Part shown: positions 24,380-25,037 of the stretch, one piece after another
How positions within the stretch are numbered: position 1 is the stretch's first letter
How the letters are laid out: every line of letters starts with the position of its first letter
Assembly (NCBI GenBank): GCA_002345145.1
Contig: DDVC01000233.1
Location: 605-25,641, forward strand
Direction of reading: 5' to 3'
DNA length: 25,037 bases
Source: Bacteroidetes bacterium UBA2322
GTDB lineage: Bacteria > Bacteroidota > Bacteroidia > Chitinophagales > UBA2359
The notes under the pieces: generated by a model
What the model was told of the DNA's origin: nothing
Seen by the model: the letters and a program-made list of their open reading frames with translations, nothing else
The model's database searches: none
Position numbers and translations under genes: made by a program

Positions 24380-25037
24380 TTGAAAATCCTAAACGTAGCA
24401 CAAATAAGGGCTGCCGATGCCTACACAATAGAGCACGAGCCCATTTCTTCGCCCGATTTAATGGAGCGTGCCGCCGCAGCATTAACTAACCGGTTTACAG
24501 GCAAGTTTAAAGCGCCGTGCGAAGTGGTTGTTTATTGTGGTTGGGGCAATAACGGGGGCGATGGGTTATGCCTTGCGCGGCTGTTGTACCTACGCGGATA
24601 TGCGGTGCAGGTAATTGCCTTGCTACCCGATGGCATTACGCCTAGCCCCGATTTTTTACTCAACTATAACCGGCTCAAACAACTGCCTGTACCGGTTGCT
24701 GAAATAACCAATGAACGGCAAACCCTGCCAACATTACCCCATACCGCCATTGTGGTAGATGCGTTGTTTGGTTCGGGGTTAAACAGACCTGTGGAGGGCA
24801 TGGCAGCGCAAATGATTGAACATATTAACCGCCACACCGGAGCCGTTGTTGCCATAGACATGCCATCGGGTTTGTTTGCCGATGCACCCGTTTTGCCGCA
24901 TACCGCCATTGTTAAAGCTAAACATACCATCAGTTTTGAAGCGCCCAAATTAGCTTTCCTTTTTGCCGAAAACTACCCTTATGTGGGCGAGTGGGAGGTG
25001 GTAAGCATAGGGCTTCACCCCCATTTTTTGCAAACAA
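24380..25037 (+). CDS. nnrD: NAD(P)H-hydrate epimerase, YjeF N-terminal domain (partial, TTG start)
   Basis: An open frame runs from TTG at 24380 off the end of the window (219 codons). The translation opens with KILNVAQIRAADAYT, the usual start of YjeF_N proteins, so TTG is the likely initiator; the first ATG in frame is far inside the domain. Motifs seen: SPDLMERAA (helix 1), GWGNNGGDG (the family's phosphate/nucleotide loop), VVDALFGSGLNRP and AIDMPSGL. The enzyme epimerises R- and S-NAD(P)HX, damaged hydrated cofactors. In many bacteria a C-terminal ADP/ATP-dependent dehydratase domain is fused, giving the bifunctional Nnr/NnrD type. That part would lie beyond the window, so the symbol depends on it (nnrE if the gene encodes only the epimerase). 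It follows the methyltransferase by 92 nt. Confidence 0.85.
   Translation, partial: MKILNVAQIRAADAYTIEHEPISSPDLMERAAAALTNRFTGKFKAPCEVVVYCGWGNNGGDGLCLARLLYLRGYAVQVIALLPDGITPSPDFLLNYNRLKQLPVPVAEITNERQTLPTLPHTAIVVDALFGSGLNRPVEGMAAQMIEHINRHTGAVVAIDMPSGLFADAPVLPHTAIVKAKHTISFEAPKLAFLFAENYPYVGEWEVVSIGLHPHFLQT

Overview
The window looks like chromosomal DNA of a member of the Bacteroidota. It encodes two kinds of type IX secretion (T9SS) sorting domain: a type A tail on the protein at 7196-8611 and a type B (CHU_C, gliding-motility style) tail on the giant protein at 8846-21868. SprB-type repeats, A-rich translation starts without clear Shine-Dalgarno sites, and a few TAnnTTTG promoter elements fit the same phylum. 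Tandem repeats built on CDNGxPxLCDT loops remind me of Saprospiria/Chitinophagia-like adhesins, but I cannot fix the genus from the sequence.

Layout. On the minus strand, from right to left, lie a T9SS type A protein with a PKD domain (8611-7196), an M61 peptidase fused to a PDZ and an NTF2-like domain (6888-4576), an outer-membrane polysaccharide-export protein with five or six SLBB domains (4230-1714) and a periplasmic thioredoxin-like/TPR-like protein (1625-102). On the plus strand a single 13,023-bp gene (8846-21868) encodes a 4340-residue secreted adhesin. A strong hairpin terminator separates it from a convergent minus-strand PaaE-type flavin/2Fe-2S oxidoreductase (23240-22032). Divergent from that are a class I SAM methyltransferase (23538-24287) and the 5' part of an NAD(P)H-hydrate epimerase gene with a TTG start (24380 to the window end). 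I see no tRNA, rRNA, CRISPR, insertion sequence or phage gene.

The giant adhesin is the most interesting item. In order it has a signal peptide, a cohesin-like beta domain, three copies of an unrecognised ~207-residue unit, one NAGPDQ-type Ig-like domain, eight SprB-like repeats, a mosaic of seven 9-cysteine ~88-residue units with cadherin-like 'tandem-95' units, a long run of tandem-95 units (21 in total), and the type B sorting domain. Three properties stand out. From residue 1482 to 4281, about 2,800 residues, I find no lysine and no arginine. The tandem-95 repeats are organised as a higher-order b-a-c triplet of about 870 bp present five times. A 561-bp tandem duplication in the mosaic is still recognisable at the DNA level.

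How the genes may fit together (inference): five of the eight gene products are exported, and the left 22 kb reads as an envelope and surface region (adhesin, polysaccharide exporter, peptidase, thioredoxin-fold protein). The three genes on the right are ordinary metabolic genes with no visible link to it.
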